DNA from: Lachnospiraceae bacterium
Lineage (GTDB): Bacteria; Bacillota; Clostridia; Lachnospirales; Lachnospiraceae
Length of the DNA stretch: 63,453 bases
Assembly: GCA_024691305.1 (NCBI GenBank)
Contig: JAILNS010000018.1
Coordinates: 1-63,453, forward strand
Reading direction: 5' to 3'
Both the position numbers and the translations under genes were made by a program. Every line of letters starts with the position of its first letter. Positions within the stretch are counted from its first letter, which is position 1. The notes under the pieces were generated by a model. It was given only the letters and a program-made list of their open reading frames with translations, was not told the origin of the DNA and ran no database searches. Shown piece after piece: positions 51,834 through 60,732 of the stretch.

Positions 51834-53297
51834 TTATGCTTTACCGGATGTGGGATGAAGCAGTTCCTTCCATACGGGAGGAGTCAGTAGAATAAGCAAC
51901 GGGAAGAGTTCCAGTCTTCCTGCGAGCATATCGAACATAAGTACATATTTAGTGAAAGTGTTAAAGAAAGCAAAGTTACAAGTGGGTCCGACCATTGAGA
52001 GTCCGGGCCCTATATTATTTATGGTTGCCGCTACTGCGGTAAAGTTAGTCGTAAGATCGTGACCTTCGATGCTGACTAGAAGAAGAGAAGTTGTAAAAAT
52101 GAACATGAAAGTCAGAAAGTATACATTAACCGAACGTAATACCTCATGTTCTACGGGCTTACCGTCCATTGTAAGCTTCTTTATACTCTTGCTGTGAATA
52201 TATCCGCCTATTTCCTTAAAAAATGTTTTAACGGCCAATATGAACCTGCTGACCTTGATGCCGCCGCCTGTTGAACCTGCGCAGGCACCGATGAACATGA
52301 GTACAACCAGCACAGTTCGGCTGGTCTGACTCCATGTGTCAAAATCCGCCGATGCAAATCCGGTCGTGGTGATGATCGATGCGACCTGAAATGAGGAATG
52401 TGTAAGAGCGGTAAAGAAACTGTCGTATATTTTTACGGTATCGAACATAAGAATAGTCACGGCTACTATGATCACACCAAGATACGCCCTGACCTCTTCC
52501 ATCTTGAAAGCCTTGCCGGCCTGGTGAAATATGATCAGATAGTATGCATTGAAATTCACGCCGAAGAGGATCATGAATATCGTAACGATCCATTGGAGAG
52601 TAGGGGTATAACTTACAAAAGAGTCGTTTAAGACACCGAATCCACCGGTGCCGGCCGTTCCCATGGCACTGCATATCGCTTCAAATGGTGACATTCCGAA
52701 TATCATGAGAAGCACAAATTCTATAAAGGTAAGTACAAAGTAGATCACATAAAGGATCCTTGCGGTAGCTTTGATCTTGGGTACCAGTTTGCCGACTGAA
52801 GGACCGGGGCTTTCCGCACGCATCAGGTTGATGTTAGAACCGCCACTCATGGGAACTATTGCAAGGAGGAATACCAAAACTCCCATTCCGCCTACCCAGT
52901 GGGTGAAACTTCTCCAAAAGAGCATACATTTGGAGAGAGCCTCAACGCTGGTAAGGATTGATGCCCCTGTGGTTGTAAAACCGGAAACCGTTTCAAACAG
53001 TGCATCCGTAAAGGAGGGTATCTCTCCCGACAGGCAAAAAGGCAGGCAGCCGACCACCGACATGATGATCCAGCTCATGGCTGTACATACACAGCCCTCT
53101 TTTAAATAAAAGACCGTGGAAGCAGGTTTTTTTATCGTAAGCAGAAAGCCAAAAAGAAGAGCTCCCGCCGCAACGGGAAGGAACCATAAACCGATTTTTT
53201 CTCTATGAAGAAGTGCTATCAAGAATGGCAGTATAAGCAATACACCTTCGATTTTCAGTACACTGCCCAATACAAAACGTATCATAGATCTGTTCAT
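51834..53297 (-). CDS. trkH: Potassium uptake membrane subunit TrkH/KtrB
   Basis: A 487-aa K+ channel-like subunit with four pore motifs. The pore-loop segments are TTGASIL, GTAGTGGFGV, ITTTGFASADF and TINNIGPGLS, each with the conserved filter glycine. ACAGSTGGGIKVSRF near the third repeat is typical of TrkH. AGGAG lies 9 nt before the ATG at 53297. It follows trkA on the same strand, so the two form the complete uptake system. No terminator is seen between it and the convergent NlpC gene. Confidence 0.93.
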   Translation of the reverse strand: MNRSMIRFVLGSVLKIEGVLLILPFLIALLHREKIGLWFLPVAAGALLFGFLLTIKKPASTVFYLKEGCVCTAMSWIIMSVVGCLPFCLSGEIPSFTDALFETVSGFTTTGASILTSVEALSKCMLFWRSFTHWVGGMGVLVFLLAIVPMSGGSNINLMRAESPGPSVGKLVPKIKATARILYVIYFVLTFIEFVLLMIFGMSPFEAICSAMGTAGTGGFGVLNDSFVSYTPTLQWIVTIFMILFGVNFNAYYLIIFHQAGKAFKMEEVRAYLGVIIVAVTILMFDTVKIYDSFFTALTHSSFQVASIITTTGFASADFDTWSQTSRTVLVVLMFIGACAGSTGGGIKVSRFILAVKTFFKEIGGYIHSKSIKKLTMDGKPVEHEVLRSVNVYFLTFMFIFTTSLLLVSIEGHDLTTNFTAVAATINNIGPGLSMVGPTCNFAFFNTFTKYVLMFDMLAGRLELFPLLILLTPPVWKELLHPTSGKA

Positions 53298-53317
53298 AAA
53301 AATCAACTCCTGATCGG

Positions 53318-54709
53318 TTAAGCAAGAATGTCCGTAATATCTTTAAAATCCGTTTCCGTAGTGATAACTACCACGGAATCGCCCTTTTGAATGCAGTCAT
53401 GTCCTCTCGGAATGATTATCTTTCCGTTTCGAATGATGCAGGTTACAAGAAGGTTTTTCTTAAGATTAAGATCCATAAGAGGTGTGTCGGTAGCGCTGTT
53501 GGATTCGTCTATTGTAAATTCGAGCGCTTCTGCCTTATCCTCGAACAAATGATAAAGAGTTTCGATATTGCTGAAGCCTTTTGAATTACGCATGGCTCTT
53601 ACATAGGCGATTATAGCCTCTGAGGTGATCTTGTTAGGATAGATCACACTGTCCAGATCTAAACCTGCGATCACATCGGTGAAACCTATCCTGGTGATCT
53701 TGGTTATGATCTTGGCTTTTGAAGCCTGTTTTGCATAGAGCGTGAGCATTATATTCTGCTCATCTATACCCGTTAGAGGGATAAATGCATCTGTATTTGC
53801 TATATCTTCTTCTTTTAGGATCTCCTCGTCGGAACCATCGGCGTGAATGATTATCGCCTTTGGAAGAAGGATGGAAAGTTCTTCGCATCTGGCAGCGGTT
53901 CTTTCGATGATCTTGACGTTCATACCCATATTAAGCAGCTGGAGAGCAAGATAATAAGCGGCTCTGCCGCCTCCGACTATCATTACATTTCTGACGGTGC
54001 TTGAGCGAAGTCCTATATAATCCATAAAACGTCTCACACTCTTTCGCGTACCTATCACGGATACAATGTCGCCGGCGCGGAGCGTAAAAGTACCGGAAGG
54101 GATCACGACCTCTCCGTCTCTTTGAACGGCACATATCAGAATGGATTCCGTATGCTTATGGTCTATATCCATTATTGCTTTTCCGTCCAATATATTGTTT
54201 TCGTCGATCTTGAATTTGACAAGTCGTGCCTGTCCTCTGGCGAACGCATCTACTTCAAGTGCTGAAGGCATACTTAAGATATTGGCAGCTTCTACTGCAG
54301 TTTCAAGTTCGGGATTGATTATCAGAGCAAGACCAAGTTTTTCTCGGAGATATCCGACTTCCTGACTGTAATCGGGTGTGCGGACTCGGGCAATGGCGGC
54401 ACAGTTACCGACACGTTTAGCCACCGTACAGCACAGCATGTTAAGTTCATCCGAACCTGTTATCGCAATGAGAAGATCGGCCTCATCGACTCCGGCATCT
54501 TTTTGGATCGTAAAACTGGCTCCATTGCCTATAACCCCCATAACGTCATAGAGGTTGGTAATTTCCTGAATCTTGGAGGAGTCGGTATCGATCACGGAGA
54601 TGTCGTGACCTTCACGAATGAGCTGACCTACCAGTGAGGCACCTACTTTGCCGCAACCTACGATGATGATCTTAAGGCCTGAAGAGGTATCGGTTTGAAA
54701 AAAAGACAT
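53318..54709 (-). CDS. trkA: Trk system regulatory subunit TrkA
   Basis: The 463-aa cytoplasmic gating subunit has two tandem RCK units. The first Rossmann motif is IIVGCGKVGASLVGQL near residue 15, the second MIVGGGRAAYYLALQL near residue 240. Each unit is followed by a TrkA-C domain. The double-unit form is the TrkA rather than the KtrA type. NAD(H) or ATP binding is expected at both Rossmann folds. It is first in the trkA-trkH pair and follows the ABC operon by 52 nt, which may or may not separate transcripts. Confidence 0.94.
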   Translation of the reverse strand: MSFFQTDTSSGLKIIIVGCGKVGASLVGQLIREGHDISVIDTDSSKIQEITNLYDVMGVIGNGASFTIQKDAGVDEADLLIAITGSDELNMLCCTVAKRVGNCAAIARVRTPDYSQEVGYLREKLGLALIINPELETAVEAANILSMPSALEVDAFARGQARLVKFKIDENNILDGKAIMDIDHKHTESILICAVQRDGEVVIPSGTFTLRAGDIVSVIGTRKSVRRFMDYIGLRSSTVRNVMIVGGGRAAYYLALQLLNMGMNVKIIERTAARCEELSILLPKAIIIHADGSDEEILKEEDIANTDAFIPLTGIDEQNIMLTLYAKQASKAKIITKITRIGFTDVIAGLDLDSVIYPNKITSEAIIAYVRAMRNSKGFSNIETLYHLFEDKAEALEFTIDESNSATDTPLMDLNLKKNLLVTCIIRNGKIIIPRGHDCIQKGDSVVVITTETDFKDITDILA

Positions 54710-54761
54710 GTTGTACTCCTATGTTATGCAAAATATGAAAATACTGCATACCATTGTACCA

Positions 54762-55976
54762 CTATTCCGTACGAAGTGCATCTATCGGATTAAGTTTGGC
54801 TGCTTTGCGGGCAGGATACATACCGAAGAAAATTCCTATGGCGGTGGAAATGGAAACAACGAGAATAACGTCGTTAGGTAGAATAACCGGTGTTATATCT
54901 GCAACCATTCCAACGATACGGCTGAATATATAGCCGAAGATCATACCTATGATCCCGCCAAGAAGTGTTATGGTAGCAGACTCTGTCAGGAACTGGAGCA
55001 TGATAGATGATGTCCTTGCCCCCAGAGATTTGCGTATTCCGATCTCCCTTGTTCTTTCGGTAACGGTTACGGTCATTATATTCATTACACCTATACCGCC
55101 GACCAGAAGTGATATTGCTGCGATAAACGCTATAACCCCGGTCACCGCATTTAAGATCTTACTGTACATATCCGCAAATGAGGCAAATGACTGTATCTTT
55201 ACGGCGTTTTTTCCTCTGAGATCAAGGATGGTTTCAGCTACGGCTTTTGCTTTAAGTGCAGCTTCGTCGGCCTTTCCCTGAACAGGATAGATATCGAAAG
55301 AGGTTATTTTGTCTTCCGTAAGTAAAAGCCTCTGTGTCATAACCGTATAGGGGACGTACAGATCGGCATAAGTAAAATCTATATAGCCCTCACTTAGGAG
55401 ACTGCGGGCATCTTGAATCTCTTTTTCAGTCGACCTGGCTATTCCTATGATCGTAAACTCTCCTGATACGTTGTTAAAATCTACCGGAACGGTCATTCCG
55501 AGTACATTGACAGAACCAAACAGAAAAATGGCACTTTGTTCGGAAATGACGCATACTGCGGATGCCGATTCGAGTTCGGATTCCGTGTAGTAGCGTCCCT
55601 GAGCCAAACCGTCTTTTAAATTGTTATATGAGTCCGGAGTACTACCGTTTAAATACACAAAAATATTATTTCGAAGATGGGCGGTTCCGTTTGAGTACAT
55701 TTTGACAGAGACTCCTTTTATTAACGGCACGGAATCTTTTATCAGTCTGATATCGTCATAGGTAAGATATTTGTTGGTATTTTTGTTGTCGATAGAGATG
55801 GGTATGGCTCCGTTGGTGATAGAATCAAGACTCTTATTAAGAGTGGTTCTCATACCGTTACCGATCGACAATATGGTGATAACTGAAGATATACCTATGA
55901 TGATACCCAGCATGGTGAGAAAAGTCCGGCCTTTATTCTGTTTTATGTTTAAAAATGCACTTTTTATATATTCCAT
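54762..55976 (-). CDS. MacB/FtsX-type ABC permease (second)
   Basis: The 404-aa protein has one N-terminal membrane helix (KGRTFLTMLGIIIGISSVITIL), a MacB core-like outer domain of about 225 residues and a C-terminal FtsX block of three helices with LLVGGIGVMNIMTVTVTERTREIGIRKSLGA. It is similar to the next upstream permease, so the pair likely forms a heterodimer. The ATPase and adaptor lie in the same operon. Such systems expel peptides or other amphipathic compounds. Confidence 0.9.
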   Translation of the reverse strand: MEYIKSAFLNIKQNKGRTFLTMLGIIIGISSVITILSIGNGMRTTLNKSLDSITNGAIPISIDNKNTNKYLTYDDIRLIKDSVPLIKGVSVKMYSNGTAHLRNNIFVYLNGSTPDSYNNLKDGLAQGRYYTESELESASAVCVISEQSAIFLFGSVNVLGMTVPVDFNNVSGEFTIIGIARSTEKEIQDARSLLSEGYIDFTYADLYVPYTVMTQRLLLTEDKITSFDIYPVQGKADEAALKAKAVAETILDLRGKNAVKIQSFASFADMYSKILNAVTGVIAFIAAISLLVGGIGVMNIMTVTVTERTREIGIRKSLGARTSSIMLQFLTESATITLLGGIIGMIFGYIFSRIVGMVADITPVILPNDVILVVSISTAIGIFFGMYPARKAAKLNPIDALRTE

Positions 55977-55985
55977 GTATGTATG

Positions 55986-57206
55986 TCACCTGTTCGACGA
56001 AAGGGCATCTATCGGTTTTAAACGTGCGGCTTTACGTGCCGGATATATTCCGAAGAACAGCCCTATGGCTGTTGAGAATATAGTTGCGATAATAACCGAG
56101 GCCGGATCTACGATAAAAGAAAAATCCAATACCTTGCAAAGCACAGCCGCAATAACGATTCCAAGAATTATACCTATCACACCACCGATCAGGGAAATGA
56201 TGGATGATTCGGCCAGAAACTGTATCAGGATCGATGATGTTCTGGCACCGATAGATTTACGTATACCTATCTCACGGGTACGCTCTGTCACCGATACAAG
56301 CATGATATTCATTACACCTATCCCGCCTACGACAAGTGATATGCCTCCCACGAGAGCAATGAAGCTTGTTATGGTAGTCATCATCGAATCAACTTCTCCG
56401 GAAGAGTCGACAAAAGTGTAATAGTTAATTGCATTCTGACCTCTTAAGCCTTTGCTGTTTTCGAGATACCTGGTTATCGTTCCTACTATACTTGAGGATA
56501 CGTTTGGCTTCATATACAGCGACATGCTGGTGGCTCTGCTTACGTCCATTGCAAAACTGTCGGACATGGTCGTATAAGGTATCTCTACATCCAAGACATA
56601 TGAGTCCTGAACCATTTCCATGAGTTTCATAATGGCCTCACTGTAGTTGTTCTTGACACCTACGATTTCAAATTCGGATATGTGTCCGTTTACGTTTAGA
56701 TCTAATGTCATTCCCACGGCATTTTCCGTCCCGAGCAGTTTCTTTGCATCATATGCCATAATGACACAGACCTTTGACCGTGATTCCAGTTCGTCCTCAT
56801 TAAAATAACGACCGTATTTAATTCCGTTCTGGGAAGAATGGGAATAAGCCGGGGAAACTCCCATAACATATGCATCATATGTGCCTTTTTTGCCCGTTGC
56901 ACTGCCTGTGTCACTGAATTCGAAAGAAGTTCCTATGATATCGGGATAATTCTCAACTATAGCATCGGCATCCTCTTTGGTAAAAAGGGAAGTAGTTAAG
57001 GATGAATTTATATAGATGTAAGCTATATTGCTTCCGGCAGAGCCGATCTGTTCGGTTACATATCCTTTCATTCCGTTTCCGATGGTGACTATGGCGATCA
57101 CGGATGCTATGCCTATAATGATCCCAAGCATCGTGAGCAGAGTGCGTAGTTTATTGGCTATTATGTTTTTTATGGCACTTTCTATGTACTCAATGGTTTT
57201 GTTCAT
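55986..57206 (-). CDS. MacB/FtsX-type ABC permease (first)
   Basis: A 406-aa permease of the same plan as its neighbour: KLRTLLTMLGIIIGIASVIAI helix, outer domain, then a three-helix FtsX block with VVGGIGVMNIMLVSVTERTREIGIRKSIGA. The two are paralogues, close at both ends but diverged in the outer domain. It lies 9 nt before the second permease and 42 nt after the adaptor gene. The nucleotide-binding subunit is the separate 236-aa protein. Confidence 0.9.
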   Translation of the reverse strand: MNKTIEYIESAIKNIIANKLRTLLTMLGIIIGIASVIAIVTIGNGMKGYVTEQIGSAGSNIAYIYINSSLTTSLFTKEDADAIVENYPDIIGTSFEFSDTGSATGKKGTYDAYVMGVSPAYSHSSQNGIKYGRYFNEDELESRSKVCVIMAYDAKKLLGTENAVGMTLDLNVNGHISEFEIVGVKNNYSEAIMKLMEMVQDSYVLDVEIPYTTMSDSFAMDVSRATSMSLYMKPNVSSSIVGTITRYLENSKGLRGQNAINYYTFVDSSGEVDSMMTTITSFIALVGGISLVVGGIGVMNIMLVSVTERTREIGIRKSIGARTSSILIQFLAESSIISLIGGVIGIILGIVIAAVLCKVLDFSFIVDPASVIIATIFSTAIGLFFGIYPARKAARLKPIDALSSNR

Positions 57207-57248
57207 ATAGTGTAACTGTCCTTCAATGCAGCAGTCTTTTTTTGAGGG

Positions 57249-58796
57249 TTACTGATCAGGATCCTCTATGGCCGGAGTACCCTCGACCAATGTATCAATG
57301 TTAGTGGTGATTATCCTGTCACCTTCGCTCAATCCTTCAACGACCTCGGCTTCGGAGGCTGTAGACAGACCTATGGTTATATCACGTCTGGTAATTATGT
57401 TGTTCTCGATAGTATATACATAGTCGCCCAAAGCATCCGTTCCTATGTATTCGTAGGGAACGATCAAAACATCTTCAGCATGGTCGGTATGGATCTTGTT
57501 GGAGGCTTCTACTCCCAGTATTATCGAATCTCCGGGATCTGATACGGTTATTTCTGCATCGACTACGGCGACTCCGGCTGAATTTTTTATCGCGGTTCCG
57601 GATATCTTGGTAACTTCACCTTCATATGAGTTGGAACCGATAGTGATGTCAGCTATTTCACCCAGACGGATACGTCCCAGGTCCGATTTGGATATCTGGA
57701 TCTTTACCTTGACATCGTCGGTACCCGCTACCGTGACTACCTTTGTCCCCTTTTGCGTAGTCGATCCTTCCTGTGCGGTTATTTCCGTTACTACCCCGGT
57801 CACTGTGGATATGATGCCGTTTTGGGCTTTTTCTATGTCTTCAAGGGTTGTGTTGGCATCAAGTGAGGTAAGTTCTTTTTGCGCCTCCATGGATGCCTTT
57901 TCGCCGGAAGTAAGTGCACTTTGTTCGGCACTTGCCTGTTCGCTCAATTTGGCTTTTTCCTCATTAAGAGCGTTGATCTGATCCTTCCAGGCGGTTATCT
58001 CGGGGTCATATGAAAGTGCATACTGTACTTCGGATATGGCCTGCTGAAGTTCCAGGGACATCTGATGACCGTCTTCTGTCTTGCGGGTGACAGGGTTGTT
58101 GTTACCCAAAGAAGCGTCGGTTGAGTCGGATATATTGTTTTGATCTACGTCCATGGCTGTTTTTTGCAGATCTGTCAGAGTCCTGTTCATGCGGGACATC
58201 TTTTCATTGATCCTGGCGTTTATTGCATCGACCTCTGCGGTTATCTCATCCTGTCTTGCTTTGATATCGCTCATGCTGGCTCCGGAGAGTGCGACGGTGG
58301 CTTTGGCATTTTTGGCTATGGTCCCTTCGTAGTTTCCGTTGGCCTGTGTTACTGTAAGTTCAGCCTGCTTGCGCATTTTTTCAAGGCTGTCTTCACTGTA
58401 AGTACACAGAATATCGCCTTCATTTACACGGTCTCCGACTTTTACGGGTATTGATGCAAGAGGTGCGGATATATCGGCATAATAAGTCTGGACGTTCGCA
58501 CTTTCTACGGTTCCGCTGAGAGTTACGATCACCTCTATATCGCCTTTACTGACGGCCTCGGTCGTGACGGTCATGATATTATTTTTGGCCTGTATAATGT
58601 TATGTATTACATAGATGATCAAAAGCACTGCAAGGGTGATAAGTACAACGTATCTTTTTTTGAACTTTCGCTTGGGCTTATCGGCCTTTTCTCTTTTTTT
58701 GGCAAGTTTTGCTTCTTTTTTTGCTGTTTTGAGTTCTTTTTTTTCAGCCACGATTTCAGTTGTTTCGATTTTGGTTGTTACAGTTTCTTTTTCCAT
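57249..58796 (-). CDS. Efflux adaptor (MacA/HlyD type)
   Basis: The 515-aa protein has a very charged cytoplasmic N-terminus (about 45 residues, rich in Lys/Glu), a membrane helix (RYVVLITLAVLLIIYVIHNII) and a lipoyl/barrel half motif (VETANVQ-like SANVQTYYADISAPLASIPV). A long coiled hairpin (about residues 135-305), the second barrel half and a C-terminal membrane-proximal domain follow. In monoderms such adaptors link permeases to substrate capture. AGGTGAGG lies just before the ATG at 58796; a GTG at 58805 is the alternative. Confidence 0.88.
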   Translation of the reverse strand: MEKETVTTKIETTEIVAEKKELKTAKKEAKLAKKREKADKPKRKFKKRYVVLITLAVLLIIYVIHNIIQAKNNIMTVTTEAVSKGDIEVIVTLSGTVESANVQTYYADISAPLASIPVKVGDRVNEGDILCTYSEDSLEKMRKQAELTVTQANGNYEGTIAKNAKATVALSGASMSDIKARQDEITAEVDAINARINEKMSRMNRTLTDLQKTAMDVDQNNISDSTDASLGNNNPVTRKTEDGHQMSLELQQAISEVQYALSYDPEITAWKDQINALNEEKAKLSEQASAEQSALTSGEKASMEAQKELTSLDANTTLEDIEKAQNGIISTVTGVVTEITAQEGSTTQKGTKVVTVAGTDDVKVKIQISKSDLGRIRLGEIADITIGSNSYEGEVTKISGTAIKNSAGVAVVDAEITVSDPGDSIILGVEASNKIHTDHAEDVLIVPYEYIGTDALGDYVYTIENNIITRRDITIGLSTASEAEVVEGLSEGDRIITTNIDTLVEGTPAIEDPDQ

Positions 58797-58810
58797 GATC
58801 CTCACCTGTA

Positions 58811-59521
58811 TTAAATGTCAGATTTTTCATTTATACGGTCGTCTTCGATATGACCGTCGCTTATCGTTATTATCCTTTTTGCCTGGAGCGCTATGCCGGG
58901 GTCGTGGGTTATGAGTATTACCGTACGCCCCTCTGCGTGAATTGCCTTGATTATATCTATGATCTCATGGCTGGATGCTGAGTCTAAGTTTCCGGTTGGC
59001 TCATCGGCGAGAAGTATAGGTGGCGCCTGGGCTATAGCCCTTGCTATTGCGACCCTTTGCTGTTGCCCGCCGGAGAGTTCGCTGGGCTTGTGATCCATAC
59101 GGTGCTTTAGTCCGACCTTATCGAGAGCTTCAGAAGCCATTTCGCGTCTTTGTTTCTTGGGGACGTCCCTGTAGATGAGCGGCAGTTCTACATTTTCGAG
59201 AGCGGTAAGCGATGGTATGAGGTTAAAGCCCTGAAAGATAAAACCAATTTCGCGGTTTCGAACATCCGACTGCTCATCGTCGCTCATATGGGAGACATCG
59301 ATACCATGCAGCATATACGTACCGTCGGTAGGAGTGTCCAGACACCCAAGCATATTCATCAGAGTGGATTTGCCCGATCCCGACTGTCCTATTATGGCTA
59401 CGAATTCACCCTCGTTGATGGTAAGACTTACATGATCGAGAGCCCGTACCTCATTTTCTCCGGGGTTATAGATCTTGCTGATGTCTATTACCTGCACCAG
59501 TGCATTTGATTGTGTATCCAT
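58811..59521 (-). CDS. ABC transporter ATP-binding protein, MacB/LolD type
   Basis: The 236-aa stand-alone nucleotide-binding subunit has Walker [11 protein letters not shown]-loop in [15 protein letters not shown], signature [14 protein letters not shown], Walker [13 protein letters not shown] and switch His in LITHDP. It is the first gene of the four-gene efflux operon (ATPase, adaptor, two permeases). AGGA lies 7 nt before the ATG. The promoter upstream is flanked by possible regulator boxes. Confidence 0.94.
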   Translation of the reverse strand: MDTQSNALVQVIDISKIYNPGENEVRALDHVSLTINEGEFVAIIGQSGSGKSTLMNMLGCLDTPTDGTYMLHGIDVSHMSDDEQSDVRNREIGFIFQGFNLIPSLTALENVELPLIYRDVPKKQRREMASEALDKVGLKHRMDHKPSELSGGQQQRVAIARAIAQAPPILLADEPTGNLDSASSHEIIDIIKAIHAEGRTVILITHDPGIALQAKRIITISDGHIEDDRINEKSDI

Positions 59522-59583
59522 GATATTTCCTGTGTTTTGATGGTTAGCAGCGGGTCAGGAATACTTGAGAACGACCCGATGTG

Positions 59584-59642
59584 TTTAAGGTTACTCCAAT
59601 AGAATATAATAAGTTTCGGGAAAAAGGCTTAACGTAACCTTA
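59584..59642 (-). promoter_or_regulatory. Promoter and regulator boxes of the ABC efflux operon
   Basis: On the minus strand a -10 TATATT (59602-59607) has a poor -35 (TAAGCC, 59625-59630, 17-bp spacer). Overlapping that -35, TTAAG repeats with an 11-bp period (CTTAA at 59627 and 59638 on the plus strand), the spacing of OmpR-type response regulator sites. The 10-bp arm GTAACCTTAA (59633-59642) also recurs inverted at 59584-59593, on the other side of the -10. Confidence 0.6.
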
Positions 59643-59674
59643 ATTCTTTATTAAAAAACGAAAGAGAGAAAGGT

Positions 59675-60553
59675 TTAGAGTAAGACTTCGTTATTTATCC
59701 GGTTTAATACGTGCTTTTTATCGGCGCTCCACATGGGTGCCAGAAGCAGACGTTTGTCACCGTCTCCGGTCAGACGGTGAATGATTACGCTTTCGGGAAT
59801 TATTTTCAGGCAGTCCGAAAGAATATCGATGTATTCATCTTCGGTAAGCACTTTTATACGACCTTCTTCATACTCACGTGAAATATCGGTATCCTTTAAT
59901 ATGTGCAGAAGCTGGAGCTTGATTCCGTGGGCACCGCTTTTACATACATGATTTACGGTCTTTAAGATATCCTCTTTTGTTTCACCGGGAAGACCTATTA
60001 TAACGTGCGTTATTACTTCTATGCCGCGCTTTGTGAGTTCTTCCGTGGCACAGTCGTATACATTTAAGGGATATCCACGGCGTATGTAATCTGCAGTTTT
60101 TTCATGTATGGTCTGCAGTCCCAGCTCTATCCATACAGGCTTGATCCTGTTCATTTCTTCCAACAGGCCCAGGACGTCGTCATCCAGGCAATCAGGTCTT
60201 GTGGCTATTGACAGAATTTCTATATCCGGATGTGATATGGCTTCCGCGTAAAGTTTGCGGAGCTTGTCCACCGGGGCATAAGTCCCAGTATATGCCTGAA
60301 AATAGGCAATATATTTGCATTTTTGACCGTTTAACTTAGGCTCTATTAGTTTTTTTCCCGACTCTATCTGTTCATGGATGCTTAAGGCCGGATCCTGGGC
60401 AAATTCCCCGCTTCCGCCTTCGGAGCAGAAGATGCAGCCTCTGCTGCCACAGGTCCCGTCCCTGTTAGGGCAGGTGAATCCCCCGTTTAATGCTATCTTA
60501 TATACCTTACAGCCGTATTTTTCTTTCAGGACATCGCCGATCTTTCTTATCAT
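59675..60553 (-). CDS. Radical SAM protein, TIGR01212/YhcC family
   Basis: The 292-aa protein has the iron-sulfur motif CPNRDGTCGSRGCIFC near residues 28-43, in which the last three Cys would hold the 4Fe-4S cluster. SAM-binding segments and a C-terminal domain with VIIHRLTGDGDKRLLLAP, diagnostic of the YhcC family, follow. The reaction is not known to me. It is divergent from guaA, and the 179 bp between them is AT-rich and should hold both promoters. It lies 153 bp upstream of the efflux operon start. Confidence 0.9.
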   Translation of the reverse strand: MIRKIGDVLKEKYGCKVYKIALNGGFTCPNRDGTCGSRGCIFCSEGGSGEFAQDPALSIHEQIESGKKLIEPKLNGQKCKYIAYFQAYTGTYAPVDKLRKLYAEAISHPDIEILSIATRPDCLDDDVLGLLEEMNRIKPVWIELGLQTIHEKTADYIRRGYPLNVYDCATEELTKRGIEVITHVIIGLPGETKEDILKTVNHVCKSGAHGIKLQLLHILKDTDISREYEEGRIKVLTEDEYIDILSDCLKIIPESVIIHRLTGDGDKRLLLAPMWSADKKHVLNRINNEVLL

Positions 60554-60666
60554 AATTATTATTTTTTCTTTCTTAATAATAATAAATAAGTATATATGAA
60601 CAGAAGGCTCAGAGAAAGAATTCTTTTTTTATATAAAAGAAAAAATATATATCCGTAAAACGTTCG

Positions 60667-60675
60667 TGATATACT
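60667..60675 (+). promoter_or_regulatory. Extended -10 promoter of guaA
   Basis: TG-A-TATACT (hexamer 60670-60675) gives a leader of about 50 nt with AAAGGAAG before the ATG. No -35 consensus is seen. I found no purine-riboswitch core in the leader. Confidence 0.5.
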
Positions 60676-60732
60676 ATATGAGGATTTTTGAGGGATACAG
60701 TAATCGTTTCATTCCGGAAAGGAAGATAACCC

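Noticed and set aside
51818..51845. Hairpin between the NlpC/P60 and trkH stops as a terminator
   Set aside because: The ggtaaa/tttacc stem is short and no T-run follows on either strand.
60554..60732. Purine riboswitch upstream of guaA
   Set aside because: The conserved core (the TATA...TTTCTACC and GACTA parts) is not present in the leader.
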